Of a stretch of 64,000 nucleotides of DNA, positions 18,236-26,771 are shown piece after piece (position 1 is the first letter of the stretch; each line of letters begins with the position of its first letter). The DNA lies in NCBI RefSeq assembly GCF_900086585.1, contig NZ_FLKM01000009.1, positions 868,001 through 932,000 on the forward strand, in the 5' to 3' direction. The translations under genes and the position numbers were made by a program. The stretch is from Emergencia timonensis. GTDB taxonomy: Bacteria > Bacillota > Clostridia > Peptostreptococcales > Anaerovoracaceae. The notes below the pieces were generated by a model, which did not search any database, was not told the origin of the DNA, and saw only the letters and a program-made list of their open reading frames with translations.

Positions 18236-19732
18236 ATGAGGATTTTACTGACCACCTTAAATTCTAAATATGTGCACTCCAATTTGGCGCTGAAATATCT
18301 CTACAGCGTGGCGGAAGGTTCGGATCTGGACATAGAACTCTTTGAGTTCACCATCAATAACGATAGGGACTACATCTATACAGAAATCGTCAGGGGCGGT
18401 TACGACTATGTCTGCTTCTCCTGTTATATCTGGAACATCGGGAAGATCAAAGACCTGGCATCGGATATTAAGAAAGCCTGTCCGGAAGTAAAGATTTTGC
18501 TGGGCGGACCAGAAGTCAGCCATGAAACAGTACCTTTCATGGAAGAGAACAGCTGGGCGGACTATATCATTCGTGGAGAAGGGGAGTACCCCTTCTTCCA
18601 ATTTTGTAAAGAGCTGGTTTTGGATGAGAACGACTTTTCCAAAGTCAGCAGTTTGACCTATCGGGAAAATGGACAGATTCTGGAGACGGAAGACGGACCG
18701 CTGCTGGATATGGACACGATTCCCTTTCCTTATGAAAGTCTTCCTATGGAGCCGGACAAGGTCGTCTATTACGAGTCGTCGAGAGGGTGCCCTTATCATT
18801 GCAGCTACTGCTTGTCATCGCTTGAAAAAAACATCAGGCCCCTATCGGTGGAACGAACGAGACGGGATTTAGGATATTTTTTATATAAGAAAGTGAAGCA
18901 GGTTAAATTTATCGATAGAACGTTTAATTATGATAAAGACAGAGCCTATGAACTCTGGCGTTATCTGATTGAGAACGATAACGGCGTGACAAACTTTCAC
19001 TTTGAAATCTGCGGAGAGCTTTTAGACGACCGGCATTTTGATCTGTTATCAACGGCTCGGAAAGGGCTGTTTCAGTTTGAAATCGGCATCCAGAGCGCCA
19101 ATCCCGACGCCTTGATGGCTGTGGACAGAAAAGAAAGTGTCTTTCCAATATTACATAATGTAGAAAAACTGCTGATTCTGGGCAATATCCATATCCACGT
19201 GGATTTAATTGCGGGCCTTCCCCATGAAGATTACAAATCTTTTGCCCGGTCCTTCAACAAAGTCTATGAGCTGGGGGCGGATAACCTGCAGCTGGGCTTT
19301 CTGAAGCTCCTGAAGGGCACTAAGATTCGCCGTCAGGCATCTGAATTCGGATATGTTTTTCGTGCAAAAGCGCCTTATGAAGTGATTTCTAACCAAGATC
19401 TTTCGGCGGCAGAACTGGTCAAGCTGAAAATGATAGAGACAGTACTTGATCTCTACGCCAATAAAGGCGGATTTGAGATGACTTTGGAGTATATATTAAA
19501 ATCTTCAGGAGGAAATCCATTTCGTTTTTATGAGCAGCTGGCAGATTTTTTCTTCTCTAAAGGCTATCAGCACAGGTCTCATAAAAAAGAGGATCTTTAC
19601 AGGATCTTGTTGAAATTCGCTGAGAGCAAAGGCTTAGGCGAAGGGGCGGAAGTCTTTCTGACGGAAGATCTTTCGCGGACGATGAACTTTGATGCAGTGA
19701 AAAAATTCCATAAAAAAGGATGGGAGATATGA
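18236..19732 (+). CDS. B12-binding-domain radical SAM protein (DUF4080-type)
   Basis: A 498-residue protein. The N-terminal ~130 residues form a cobalamin-binding-like Rossmann domain (MRILLTTLNSKYVHSNLALKYLY, ILLGGPEVSHE). The radical SAM core holds SRGCPYHCSYC (CX3CX2C) near 182-192, followed by FEIGIQSANPDAL and HVDLIAGLPHEDY. The C-terminal helical part matches what I recall of DUF4080. The classic B12 DXHXXG motif is not evident, so cobalamin binding is uncertain. Substrate unknown. The stop overlaps the start of the TPR gene. Confidence 0.87.
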   Translation: MRILLTTLNSKYVHSNLALKYLYSVAEGSDLDIELFEFTINNDRDYIYTEIVRGGYDYVCFSCYIWNIGKIKDLASDIKKACPEVKILLGGPEVSHETVPFMEENSWADYIIRGEGEYPFFQFCKELVLDENDFSKVSSLTYRENGQILETEDGPLLDMDTIPFPYESLPMEPDKVVYYESSRGCPYHCSYCLSSLEKNIRPLSVERTRRDLGYFLYKKVKQVKFIDRTFNYDKDRAYELWRYLIENDNGVTNFHFEICGELLDDRHFDLLSTARKGLFQFEIGIQSANPDALMAVDRKESVFPILHNVEKLLILGNIHIHVDLIAGLPHEDYKSFARSFNKVYELGADNLQLGFLKLLKGTKIRRQASEFGYVFRAKAPYEVISNQDLSAAELVKLKMIETVLDLYANKGGFEMTLEYILKSSGGNPFRFYEQLADFFFSKGYQHRSHKKEDLYRILLKFAESKGLGEGAEVFLTEDLSRTMNFDAVKKFHKKGWEI

Positions 19733-20739
19733 TGGAAAACAAAGAAATACAGGATAGAATTGGTGAGTATCTGATACCCCACGTGGAAGAGTTCGTCTTC
19801 GATGAATTATCGGACAGTTATCTTGAAAAAGCCGGGATTGCGGACGTTCTTACCGGGGTGCCGGTTCCAATTAGAACGACTTCGATGGCCAACCTTTCCA
19901 CTCTGGTCATTGCGCAGAACATGGCTTTTATCATCGGCTGTGATGTGAATTTTAAATACAGAGATAACTACATTGCCTATATCATCAGGACTTTTACCAA
20001 AGAGTTTGCAAAGCCTTTGATTAACGAGGGCGTGGAGGCGGCAGCCAAAAATGATTTTGATTACGCCTGCATCTGCTTTCGCGGGGCGCTTTTGATCGAT
20101 CCCGATTCGGCAGACGCCCTCTATTGCTACGGCAGAGCCTGCAAAGACTCTTATGAGGTCGGCGAAGGAGAGGAATATGTGGGACGCTACAAAGCGGAAT
20201 CACTGGAGGCCTTTGAAAAACTGACCATCAAAAATCCTGACTTTGACATGGGTTATTATTTCCTGGGATATGGGTATCTGAATCTGGGTCTTTACGTCAA
20301 AGCGAAGCTGACCTGGGAAACTTTTATGAAGCTTTCGAATCACAAGGAGCAGAAGGAAGAAGTGCAAGGGTGGTTGGACAAGCTGGCGGAACCAGTCAAA
20401 ATAGAAGAGGGGTATAATCACGTTCTCAGCGGACGCTACGAAGACGGATTAAATATTTTGCAGGGTTATGAAAATGATGAGAGATTCAATACCTGGTGGC
20501 CTTTATGGTATTATTTAGGAGCTGCATATAAAGCGCTGGAAGACCCTGCGGAGGCGGAACGTTGTTTTAAGCAGGTTCTGAATCTATCGCCCAGCAATGT
20601 GGAGGCGATGGAAGAACTTTTGGCTATTTATGAGACACAGGGTGATCAAGAAAAGGTAGAAAAATTCTCGCGGAAAATAGAAATCGTCAAGTACAATGCG
20701 GAAATGGATAAAGCTGAAAGGATGAACGGCTTGTCGTAA
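19732..20739 (+). CDS. Tetratricopeptide-repeat protein
   Basis: A cytosolic protein of about 335 residues without signal peptide. At least three TPR-like helix pairs can be seen: around YACICFRGALLIDPDSADALYCYGRAC, in DMGYYFLGYGYLNLGLYVKAKLTWE, and near YYLGAAYKALEDPAEAERCF. The N-terminal third is not repetitive. Start choice: GGGAG at 19722-19726 fits ATG 19732 or 19729 and not the ATG at 19720, which overlaps the ribosome site itself. Probably a scaffold for a partner protein; link with the two radical SAM proteins is by context only. Confidence 0.75.
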   Translation: MENKEIQDRIGEYLIPHVEEFVFDELSDSYLEKAGIADVLTGVPVPIRTTSMANLSTLVIAQNMAFIIGCDVNFKYRDNYIAYIIRTFTKEFAKPLINEGVEAAAKNDFDYACICFRGALLIDPDSADALYCYGRACKDSYEVGEGEEYVGRYKAESLEAFEKLTIKNPDFDMGYYFLGYGYLNLGLYVKAKLTWETFMKLSNHKEQKEEVQGWLDKLAEPVKIEEGYNHVLSGRYEDGLNILQGYENDERFNTWWPLWYYLGAAYKALEDPAEAERCFKQVLNLSPSNVEAMEELLAIYETQGDQEKVEKFSRKIEIVKYNAEMDKAERMNGLS

Positions 20740-21138
20740 AGTTTGAATTGGAATTTCTATCAGCTTGATTTTCCTGGCACTGCAGTATTTTCAACAGCAG
20801 ATTTCTGTGAAAGTGCCATAAATCCGGCAAAAAAGGGAAAATTAGGCGAATTTTGATGGGAAAGTTGATGCAGAAGTGGCAAAAGTGTCTGAAAAGATGA
20901 AAGTTGCTCCTTCAATGGAAGAATATTCATGGGAAAATATGGACGTAAACCCTTTAGCACCTTGATATGGAGAAAAAACATCATAAATTTGCTATTTGCC
21001 CTGCGATGATACTGCAGTATCTGGTCAGATCTGCCTAAATTTGCAAAAAATTGATTGATTCTGGCACTTTACTGCTGACTGCAATGAGATTGAGCGGGAA
21101 TCCTCGAAGTGTCTGCTAAAAAATACATTTATTACCTA
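20740..21138 (+). other. Gene-free gap before the first tRNA cluster
   Basis: About 400 bp without a credible gene. One long imperfect hairpin has arms TGGCACT (20775-20781) and AGTGCCA (20812-20818). No clear terminator for the TPR gene was seen. The end of the gap leads into the tRNA promoter. Confidence 0.5.
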
Positions 21139-21167
21139 TTGACATTCACTATGTAGTATTATATAAT
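21139..21167 (+). promoter_or_regulatory. Sigma-A promoter of tRNA cluster 1
   Basis: TTGACA (21139-21144), 17-bp spacer, TATAAT (21162-21167): both boxes match the consensus fully. The tRNA-Asn starts 33 bp downstream. Confidence 0.93.
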
Positions 21168-21200
21168 TATTCATGCCGTCAGAAATGGCGGCATGAGTGT

Positions 21201-21275
21201 TCCGAGGTAGCTCAATGGTGGAGCAACCGGCTGTTAACCGGTAGGCTGTGGGTTCGAGCCCCACCCTCGGAGCCA
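21201..21275 (+). tRNA. tRNA-Asn (GTT)
   Basis: Cloverleaf visible: acceptor TCCGAGG/CCTCGGA, anticodon loop CTGTTAA giving GTT, T arm GTGGG-TTCGAGC-CCCAC, and an encoded CCA end. Identical copies lie at 57059 and 60681. Confidence 0.97.
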
Positions 21276-21296
21276 ATTTTTTTCTAATGTTGGTGC

Positions 21297-21385
21297 GCCG
21301 GAATGGCGGAATTGGCAGACGCACAGGACTTAAAATCCTGCGATCCTTACCGATCGTACCGGTTCGACCCCGGTTTCCGGCACCA
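21297..21385 (+). tRNA. tRNA-Leu (TAA)
   Basis: An 89-base class II tRNA with long variable arm. Acceptor GCCGGAA/TTCCGGC, anticodon loop CTTAAAA giving TAA, CCA encoded. The copy at 60763 has G-C instead of A-T at the last acceptor pair, a compensated change. Confidence 0.97.
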
Positions 21386-21404
21386 TTATAATTTCATACG
21401 ATAT

Positions 21405-21480
<76 letters not shown>

Positions 21481-21488
21481 AACGCAAG

Positions 21489-21519
21489 AAAAAGCCGTTC
21501 GTCAGAACGGCTTTTTTCG
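21489..21519 (+). terminator. Terminator of tRNA cluster 1
   Basis: AAGCCGTTC and GAACGGCTT pair around GTCA, followed by a run of T. Confidence 0.9.
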
Positions 21520-21540
21520 TGCGTTGGATTTGTGAGATGA

Positions 21541-21715
21541 GGACTTGAACCGATAGGCGTGGCCGTGAAGCGAAGCAGTCCGATGGACTGGTGAGCAGGC
21601 CACGGTGCCAGCCGACCGAAAGGGGAGGCGCAGCGCGGCGACTTCGAAGAAATCGTGCAAGTTCGAAAGTACGCAGACCTTTGTGTTTTACGAAGAAAAA
21701 GCTTGGACTTGAACC
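21541..21715 (+). repeat. Structured tRNA-associated repeat, copy A
   Basis: A unit from GGACTTG (21541) to CAAGTTC (ending 21664), then a tail; a second unit starts at 21705 (164 bp later) but degenerates after about ten bases. Nested pairings: outer GGACTTG/CAAGTTC, GGCGTGGCC with GGCCACG..., AGTCC-GAT-GGACT, and GAAATCGTGC with the region before it. Related copies are at 57343 and 61043-61540, each behind a tRNA-fMet terminator. The remaining gap to 21904 has no further recognisable feature. Confidence 0.85.
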
Positions 21716-21904
21716 AAGGAAAAATGCATAGTCCCCTATGGAGCCGAGGCCGAATATTACATCATCAATTACCCCTTTCAAGTAATGATTGATAGCAGAA
21801 CAATTTACTTGTCTGCAGCATAAGATGACTTGGGACCACATTTATCTAATTATTTTGTAGGTCCATCATTCCACATCAAATCCATGGAAAGGGAAAGTGT
21901 TAAC

Positions 21905-22516
21905 ATGATTATTTACAATGCTAATAACGATTGCGATGGTTCCATCAATCGCAGTTGTAAGTTTTGCGGCGGTCGTGGCTGCAGTGCCTGCTGCCAAGGC
22001 CCTACTGGGCCGACTGGTGACACAAGTTCCGCCTGCTGTGATTGTAAGGAGCAGCTGAGAAATATAATCCAACAAATCATCACACTATATAAAGATTATG
22101 ATATATTGGTCACTTTGAGTAGTGGCGATGCGGTTGTTGGCCGTCCCGCCTCTTTGATAACGGGACCAAACGGGCGTGCCGGAGTATTTGAAGTGACAAA
22201 TTCTCAAAATTTGTCCCAATATTTGTCCATCTGCAGTATCGACTCGATTTTGATTAACAATGCGACGTATAATGATGCAATTGTTTATTTGCAGGAGCCG
22301 GTTCCTGCTCTGACAGACTGTTGCACTGATTGCGAAGCAACCATTCGATCTCTTTTGCCTGTCGGAAGACCTAATGTTAGTATCATCACAAACACGCAAA
22401 CTCCATCAATGGGAACAGTTGTGAAAAATGAATACGGTATGATCGTACTTGCTAATGAAGCTGAAAACAATATCACCTTTATATCCTCGTGCAGTATAGA
22501 TTTATTTTACACCTAG
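21905..22516 (+). CDS. Cys-rich protein with short collagen-like stretch
   Basis: About 204 residues. Near the N-terminus comes a Cys/Gly-rich segment (SCKFCGGRGCSACC) followed at once by GPTGPTGDT, a very short collagen-like GXY stretch, then SACCDCKEQ. The rest predicts as beta-rich with two more cysteine groups (CCTDCEA; SSCSID). This recalls spore-surface or exosporium proteins of the BclA/collagen-like kind, but the GXY part is far shorter. No signal peptide, as is usual for spore coat or exosporium proteins. Start: ATG 21905 behind GGAAAGGGAAAG; longer starts lack a ribosome site. Function is inferred and uncertain. Confidence 0.6.
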   Translation: MIIYNANNDCDGSINRSCKFCGGRGCSACCQGPTGPTGDTSSACCDCKEQLRNIIQQIITLYKDYDILVTLSSGDAVVGRPASLITGPNGRAGVFEVTNSQNLSQYLSICSIDSILINNATYNDAIVYLQEPVPALTDCCTDCEATIRSLLPVGRPNVSIITNTQTPSMGTVVKNEYGMIVLANEAENNITFISSCSIDLFYT

Positions 22517-22737
22517 AGCCTGGGGTGAGCGGCCCCTTATGTCAGTCCACCCAATCTGTCGAAAAAATGCTTCTATGGCTGTGCAGTTCTATCTAAAGGC
22601 GTAGGAGCGAATCCTTTCATTGTCAGACTAAAAATTTATCTGACAACCTGAATTTGCTATTTAACGAATCTAAACAGAAAAAGTGGTTAATCTCTTCCAT
22701 TATGAAGAAATTAACCACTTTATTTACGCGCTTGTAA
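22517..22737. terminator. Two hairpins between convergent genes
   Basis: AAAGTGGTTAAT (22680-22691) and ATTAACCACTTT (22710-22721) form a stem flanked by A and T runs and probably terminate both the gene at 21905 and the lipoprotein gene on the other strand. A smaller stem TTGTCAGA/TCTGACAA lies at about 22619-22646. Confidence 0.75.
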
Positions 22738-23136
22738 TTATTTGAAAGCTAAAGCATTGAACTGATCGACGATTTCTTTGTCTGGTTCACCTTCTCCAGT
22801 GTAAACCATAATCATGCCGTCGTTATGGGCGGCCGCTTTTACCACGGTGATTCCCAAATCATATCCGTCGCCAGTGACATCTTTATATGCATCGGAGTTT
22901 TGATCTTCGTACAAATAGAGCTCAATACCACCATCAAATGCGGCCCCATCTGCAGCGCCGATCATATCAAAAGCTTTTTCTTCTTTGTTGGTGAGTTCCA
23001 GTTCTGCGGCTACGGCGTCAATCGTTTTATCGATTTTTGGAACATCTGCTTTATCCGAGTCTCCGCCTCCACAGGCAGCGAGTCCGATACATAACAATAT
23101 TGACAGGACTAAAACCAGTACTTTTCTTTTTTTCAT
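22738..23136 (-). CDS. Small secreted lipoprotein
   Basis: A 132-residue lipoprotein. The signal peptide MKKRKVLVLVLSILLCIGLAACGGG has a positive start, a hydrophobic core and the lipobox LAAC, so the mature protein begins at Cys22 and is anchored to the outer leaflet of the membrane. The mature part is acidic and contains no motif I recognise; the order ELTNKEEKAFDMIGAADGAAF...ELYLYED may form a small alpha/beta fold. The gene points away from the sigma-54 activator, with 240 bp between their starts; that gap has no clear promoter of high quality. GGAGGGAG precedes the ATG. Confidence 0.8.
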   Translation of the reverse strand: MKKRKVLVLVLSILLCIGLAACGGGDSDKADVPKIDKTIDAVAAELELTNKEEKAFDMIGAADGAAFDGGIELYLYEDQNSDAYKDVTGDGYDLGITVVKAAAHNDGMIMVYTGEGEPDKEIVDQFNALAFK

Positions 23137-23376
23137 AATACTCCCTCCTCGTTGATTTTCACTTTCTCTGACACCACTATTTATTTTACATTATTGTACC
23201 ACAAAAAGAATCCAAAGTGATGTTTTTCTACTCTTTTTTATATTATTACAAAACTGCCATAAGATAGAATAGAAAATCGTAAGTCATTCCTTTTTCCTTG
23301 CGTACCTTTCCCTGTTCACATATACTGTAAGTAATGAGAATTCGATAATGCTGCATATAGAAAGAGGAATAAACAG

Positions 23377-24813
23377 ATGGAATTAACCAAGACCACCAGG
23401 GCAATTTTTAACGCCATGAACGAAGGTATCATGATTATCGATCAGGCTTGTAGGGTAGTCTTTGCCAATCAAGTTTACTTGGATTTTATCGGTGAGTCAG
23501 AGCAAGAAGTCATGGGCAGAGAATTAGGCAGTATCCGGCCCAGCGCCAGGCTGCCGGAAGTGGTGCAGAGCGGACAGAAGTTGGTTCACATGGCTCGCTC
23601 AGAGGACAGCGCCAGCGGCAATCCGGTCTACTTTGTCAATATGTATCCCATTGTGGAAGACGGACAGATTAAGGGCGGCATCTCTGTCGTGATTTTTCTC
23701 GACGACGCCTACGATGTGAAAAAAGCCCTGGAGAAACACGAAGAGTATCTGCAGAGCGTCATGGACAGAATCAACGAAGTGCAAGGACAGACCGACGGTT
23801 TTGACTCTGTTGTGGCGGTAAGCTCGCCGTCAGTAGCGGCGAAGGAACTGGCTCAGCGCATTGCGGCTACTGACGCTACTGTACTGCTGGAGTCCGAAAG
23901 TGGTACGGGCAAAGAGGTTTACGCCAAAGCCATTCACAACGCCAGCAGTCGGCGGGGAGAGACTTTTCTGGCTATCAACTGCGCCTCCCTCAGCTCCGCC
24001 CTGCTGGAAAGCGAGCTTTTCGGCTACGTAGGTGGCGCCTTTACCGGTGCGGAGAAGAAGGGGAAAATGGGAGTCTTTGAGGCAGCCAGAGGCGGTACCC
24101 TCTTCTTGGACGAGATATCGGAAATCGACTTGGAGTTTCAGGCAAAGCTGCTCCGCGCCCTGCAGGAGCACTGCATCCGTCCAGTGGGCGGCCTGGCTGA
24201 GATTCCCGTCGATGTGCGGGTTATCTGTGCTTGTAACGCTGATCTGCAGGAATATGTGGCAAAGGGCAGATTCCGCAAGGATTTGTACTACCGCCTCAAC
24301 ACTTTTACCATCCATATACCGCCTCTGCGAGAGCGTAAAGAAGATATCCCCCACCTGGCTGACTTTTTTCTGCGAGAGTTTTCGGAGAAGCTAAAACGAC
24401 CGATTTCGCTCTCTGAGGATGCCATGGTTTGTATGCAGAACCATAGTTGGCCCGGTAACGTCAGAGAGCTGCGCAATATTCTGGAGTTCGGCGCTTATCT
24501 TTCTGAAAACGGCATCATTACTCCTTCCATGCTGCCTGGCGAGATGACCCGCTCCTCTCATGCTGGGCAGGGGAGACCTGCCGAAGGGAAAGGTGCAATC
24601 AGAGAAGGGATGATAGGCGATGAGGCTTGCAGCAGGGACGACGCTTCAGAGATAAAAGAAGAAAGCTTGATGAAGCGAGTCCGTCGCTTTGAAAGGCAGG
24701 AGATTAGGCGGACGTTGGAAATATATGGCAGCGATTTGGACGGCAAGAAAAGAGCTGCAAAGGCTTTAGGCATCTCCTTGGCCAGCCTATATAACAAGCT
24801 GAAAGAAACGTAA
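23377..24813 (+). CDS. Sigma-54-dependent activator with PAS domain
   Basis: A 478-residue enhancer-binding protein. An N-terminal PAS domain (about 5-120) probably senses a small molecule. The AAA+ domain (about 140-385) has Walker [10 protein letters not shown], the sigma-54-contacting loop GAFTGA, Walker [13 protein letters not shown] and the second-region-of-homology arginines ([12 protein letters not shown]). A Fis-type helix-turn-helix ends the protein ([21 protein letters not shown]). All residues needed to drive sigma-54 are there. Directly downstream lie three matching palindromes and a -24/-12 promoter in front of the AtuA-like operon, so that operon is its likely target. No PTS, response-regulator or GAF domain. 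Confidence 0.92.
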   Translation: MELTKTTRAIFNAMNEGIMIIDQACRVVFANQVYLDFIGESEQEVMGRELGSIRPSARLPEVVQSGQKLVHMARSEDSASGNPVYFVNMYPIVEDGQIKGGISVVIFLDDAYDVKKALEKHEEYLQSVMDRINEVQGQTDGFDSVVAVSSPSVAAKELAQRIAATDATVLLESESGTGKEVYAKAIHNASSRRGETFLAINCASLSSALLESELFGYVGGAFTGAEKKGKMGVFEAARGGTLFLDEISEIDLEFQAKLLRALQEHCIRPVGGLAEIPVDVRVICACNADLQEYVAKGRFRKDLYYRLNTFTIHIPPLRERKEDIPHLADFFLREFSEKLKRPISLSEDAMVCMQNHSWPGNVRELRNILEFGAYLSENGIITPSMLPGEMTRSSHAGQGRPAEGKGAIREGMIGDEACSRDDASEIKEESLMKRVRRFERQEIRRTLEIYGSDLDGKKRAAKALGISLASLYNKLKET

Positions 24814-24820
24814 TAGAGGA

Positions 24821-24913
24821 TTCTAAGATTTTAGAAAGATTCTAAGATCTTAGAATCTTTCTATTTTCACGTATTTCAACGGATAGCAGCATCGTAATTC
24901 TAAAATATTAGAA
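24821..24913. promoter_or_regulatory. Three palindromic activator sites TTCTAA-N4-TTAGAA
   Basis: TTCTAAGATTTTAGAA (24821-24836), TTCTAAGATCTTAGAA (24840-24855) and TTCTAAAATATTAGAA (24898-24913) share the rule TTCTAA-N4-TTAGAA. They lie about 100-190 bp before the sigma-54 promoter at 25012, the normal position for enhancer sites. The first two could also act as a terminator hairpin for the activator gene, but there is no T tract in the right place. Confidence 0.75.
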
Positions 24914-25011
24914 TGCTATATCTGTGTCAACTGCCCGCTACTCTGCAGGCAGCAGCAGAGAAACCTTCTAATATCAATGTTAAGAGGTTTAGATGAATGA
25001 TGATGTATATC

Positions 25012-25028
25012 TTGGCATGGCATTTGCT
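25012..25028 (+). promoter_or_regulatory. Sigma-54 promoter of the AtuA-like operon
   Basis: TTGGCATGGCATTTGCT matches the -24/-12 consensus: the GG (25014-25015) and GC (25026-25027) are exactly 12 bp apart. The coding start is about 80 bp downstream. Confidence 0.85.
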
Positions 25029-25109
25029 TAATTATAGACGTGAGATGCAAAAAATCCGGTTATTTAAAATGGTTAAACTATTTCCGGAGCATCAGAAAGG
25101 AGGTTGACT

Positions 25110-26456
25110 ATGAGATGTATTCGAATAGGCAGCGGGGCAGGTTATGCGGGCGACCGCCTGGAACCGGCACTAGAGCTGATAGAAAAAGGAAACCTGGACT
25201 ACATCGGTTTTGAATGTCTGGCAGAACGGACCATTGCTCTGGCACAGCAGGAACGGGCCGAACATCCGGAACGAGGATATAATCCGCTGCTTACATACCG
25301 GTTGGAAAAGGTTTTGCCTTTGGCACAGCAGAAAAAAGTGAAAGTAATTACCAATATGGGAGCAGCCAACCCTGAAAGTGCGGCGGAAAAAGCAGCGGAA
25401 ATTGCCTGCCGCCACGGTTTGACGGGCTTAAAGATCGCCGCTGTGACCGGCGATGATGTGCTTGACAAACTGCAGCAGTATCAGGACAGAGATATCTGGG
25501 AAAACGGCAGGCCTCTGAGCGAGTTTGCAGGTGAAATTTTGTCGGCCAACGTATATATGGGCGCACAGCCCATTGTGGAGGCTCTGCGAAATGGCGCCGA
25601 TGTGATTATCACTGGCAGAGTTTCTGACCCGGCGCTGTTTCTAGCTCCGCTGATTTATGAATTCGATTGGCAGGATGACGATTGGGTAAAGCTGGGCAAA
25701 GGCACTCTGGTAGGCCATCTACTGGAGTGCGGCGGCCAGGTGGCCGGCGGCTATTTTGCCGACCCCGGCAGAAAGGAGGTGCCGGACCTGGCGCGTTTGG
25801 GGTTCCCCTTGGCTGAAGTCTCGGAGAATGGGGACTTTCTGCTCACCAAGGCAGAGGGCTCTGGCGGCTGCATCACCCGTCACACCTGCATCGAACAGAT
25901 GATTTACGAGATCCACGATCCGACAAAGTATTTTACGCCGGACGTTACTGCCGACTTCTCCCAGGTGCAGTTCACCGAAGTGGGTAAGAACTGTGTCCGC
26001 GTAGAGGGCGCAGGCGGTCATCCCAAGACGGACACGTTAAAAGTATCTATCGGTTACAAAGACTGCTTTATCGGAGAGGGAGAGATTAGCTACGGCGGTG
26101 CAGGTGCTTATGTGCGGGCGAAACTGGCAGCAGAAATCGTAAAGAAACGATTTTTGCTGACGGGCGTACTGCTGGAGGAGCTGAAGATTGACTATATCGG
26201 TGTGGATTCTACCTATTGGAACCACAAACAGGACTACATCGTACCGGAAGAGGTGCGGCTGCGCATTGCGGGCAGAGCAAAGGACCTCCAGGTTGCCCGT
26301 GCAGTAGGCAGAGAGGTAGAATCACTCTATACCAATGGACCGGCTGGCGGCGGAGGCGCACGGCAAAGCGTGCGGGAGATTACCTCTATCGCGTCCATGC
26401 TCATCGATCGGAACGATGTGCATCCAAAGGTAACCTATTTGGAGGTGAAGAAATGA
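25110..26456 (+). CDS. AtuA-family (DUF1446) protein
   Basis: A 448-residue protein of the AtuA family, named after acyclic terpene utilisation in Pseudomonas; the reaction is not established. Visible features: IGSGAGYAGDRLEPAL at the N-terminus, VITNMGAANPESAAEKA, ADVIITGRVSDPALFLAPLI, and GSGGCITRHTCIEQMIYEIHDP. In many species the C-terminal domain is fused; here it is a separate gene beginning inside the stop codon of this one. Start: ATG 25110 follows AAAGGAGG at 7 bp; the TTG two codons earlier is disfavoured. It is first in the sigma-54-controlled operon. Confidence 0.85.
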   Translation: MRCIRIGSGAGYAGDRLEPALELIEKGNLDYIGFECLAERTIALAQQERAEHPERGYNPLLTYRLEKVLPLAQQKKVKVITNMGAANPESAAEKAAEIACRHGLTGLKIAAVTGDDVLDKLQQYQDRDIWENGRPLSEFAGEILSANVYMGAQPIVEALRNGADVIITGRVSDPALFLAPLIYEFDWQDDDWVKLGKGTLVGHLLECGGQVAGGYFADPGRKEVPDLARLGFPLAEVSENGDFLLTKAEGSGGCITRHTCIEQMIYEIHDPTKYFTPDVTADFSQVQFTEVGKNCVRVEGAGGHPKTDTLKVSIGYKDCFIGEGEISYGGAGAYVRAKLAAEIVKKRFLLTGVLLEELKIDYIGVDSTYWNHKQDYIVPEEVRLRIAGRAKDLQVARAVGREVESLYTNGPAGGGGARQSVREITSIASMLIDRNDVHPKVTYLEVKK

Positions 26457-26758
26457 AACTGAGAGAAATCGCCCACAGTAGAACAGGAGATAAAGGAAAT
26501 ATTTCTAACATCTCTCTGATTGCCTATGAAGAGGCAGATTATCCTTTGCTGGTTGAAAAAGTGACGCCAGAACGTGTCAGAGAGTGGTTTGGTGATATGA
26601 TACAGGGAGAGGTGGTTCGTTACCAGCTGCCACAGCTGGCCGCCATGAATTTTGTCATCTACGGGGCGTTAGGCGGCGGTGTGACTAGATCCCTATCCCT
26701 GGACCCCCACGGAAAGAGCTTAAGCTCTCACTTATTAGATATAGAAATCCAGCCATAG
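26453..26758 (+). CDS. AtuA C-terminal-domain-like protein
   Basis: A 101-residue protein resembling the C-terminal domain of AtuA proteins: MKLREIAHSRTGDKGNISNI, ERVREWFGDMIQGEVVRYQLPQL, NFVIYGALGGGVTRSLSLDPHGK. The ATG overlaps the TGA of the upstream AtuA-like gene (ATGA), with GGAGG nearby, so the two are translationally coupled and probably form a complex that equals one fused AtuA chain. Function unknown. Confidence 0.85.
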   Translation: MKLREIAHSRTGDKGNISNISLIAYEEADYPLLVEKVTPERVREWFGDMIQGEVVRYQLPQLAAMNFVIYGALGGGVTRSLSLDPHGKSLSSHLLDIEIQP

Positions 26759-26771
26759 AAAAGAGGTGTTT

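Noticed and set aside
20773..21085. Sigma-54 promoters at TGGCAC sequences in the gap before tRNA cluster 1
   Set aside because: Neither TGGCAC has a GC at the required 12-bp distance, and no suitable gene follows.
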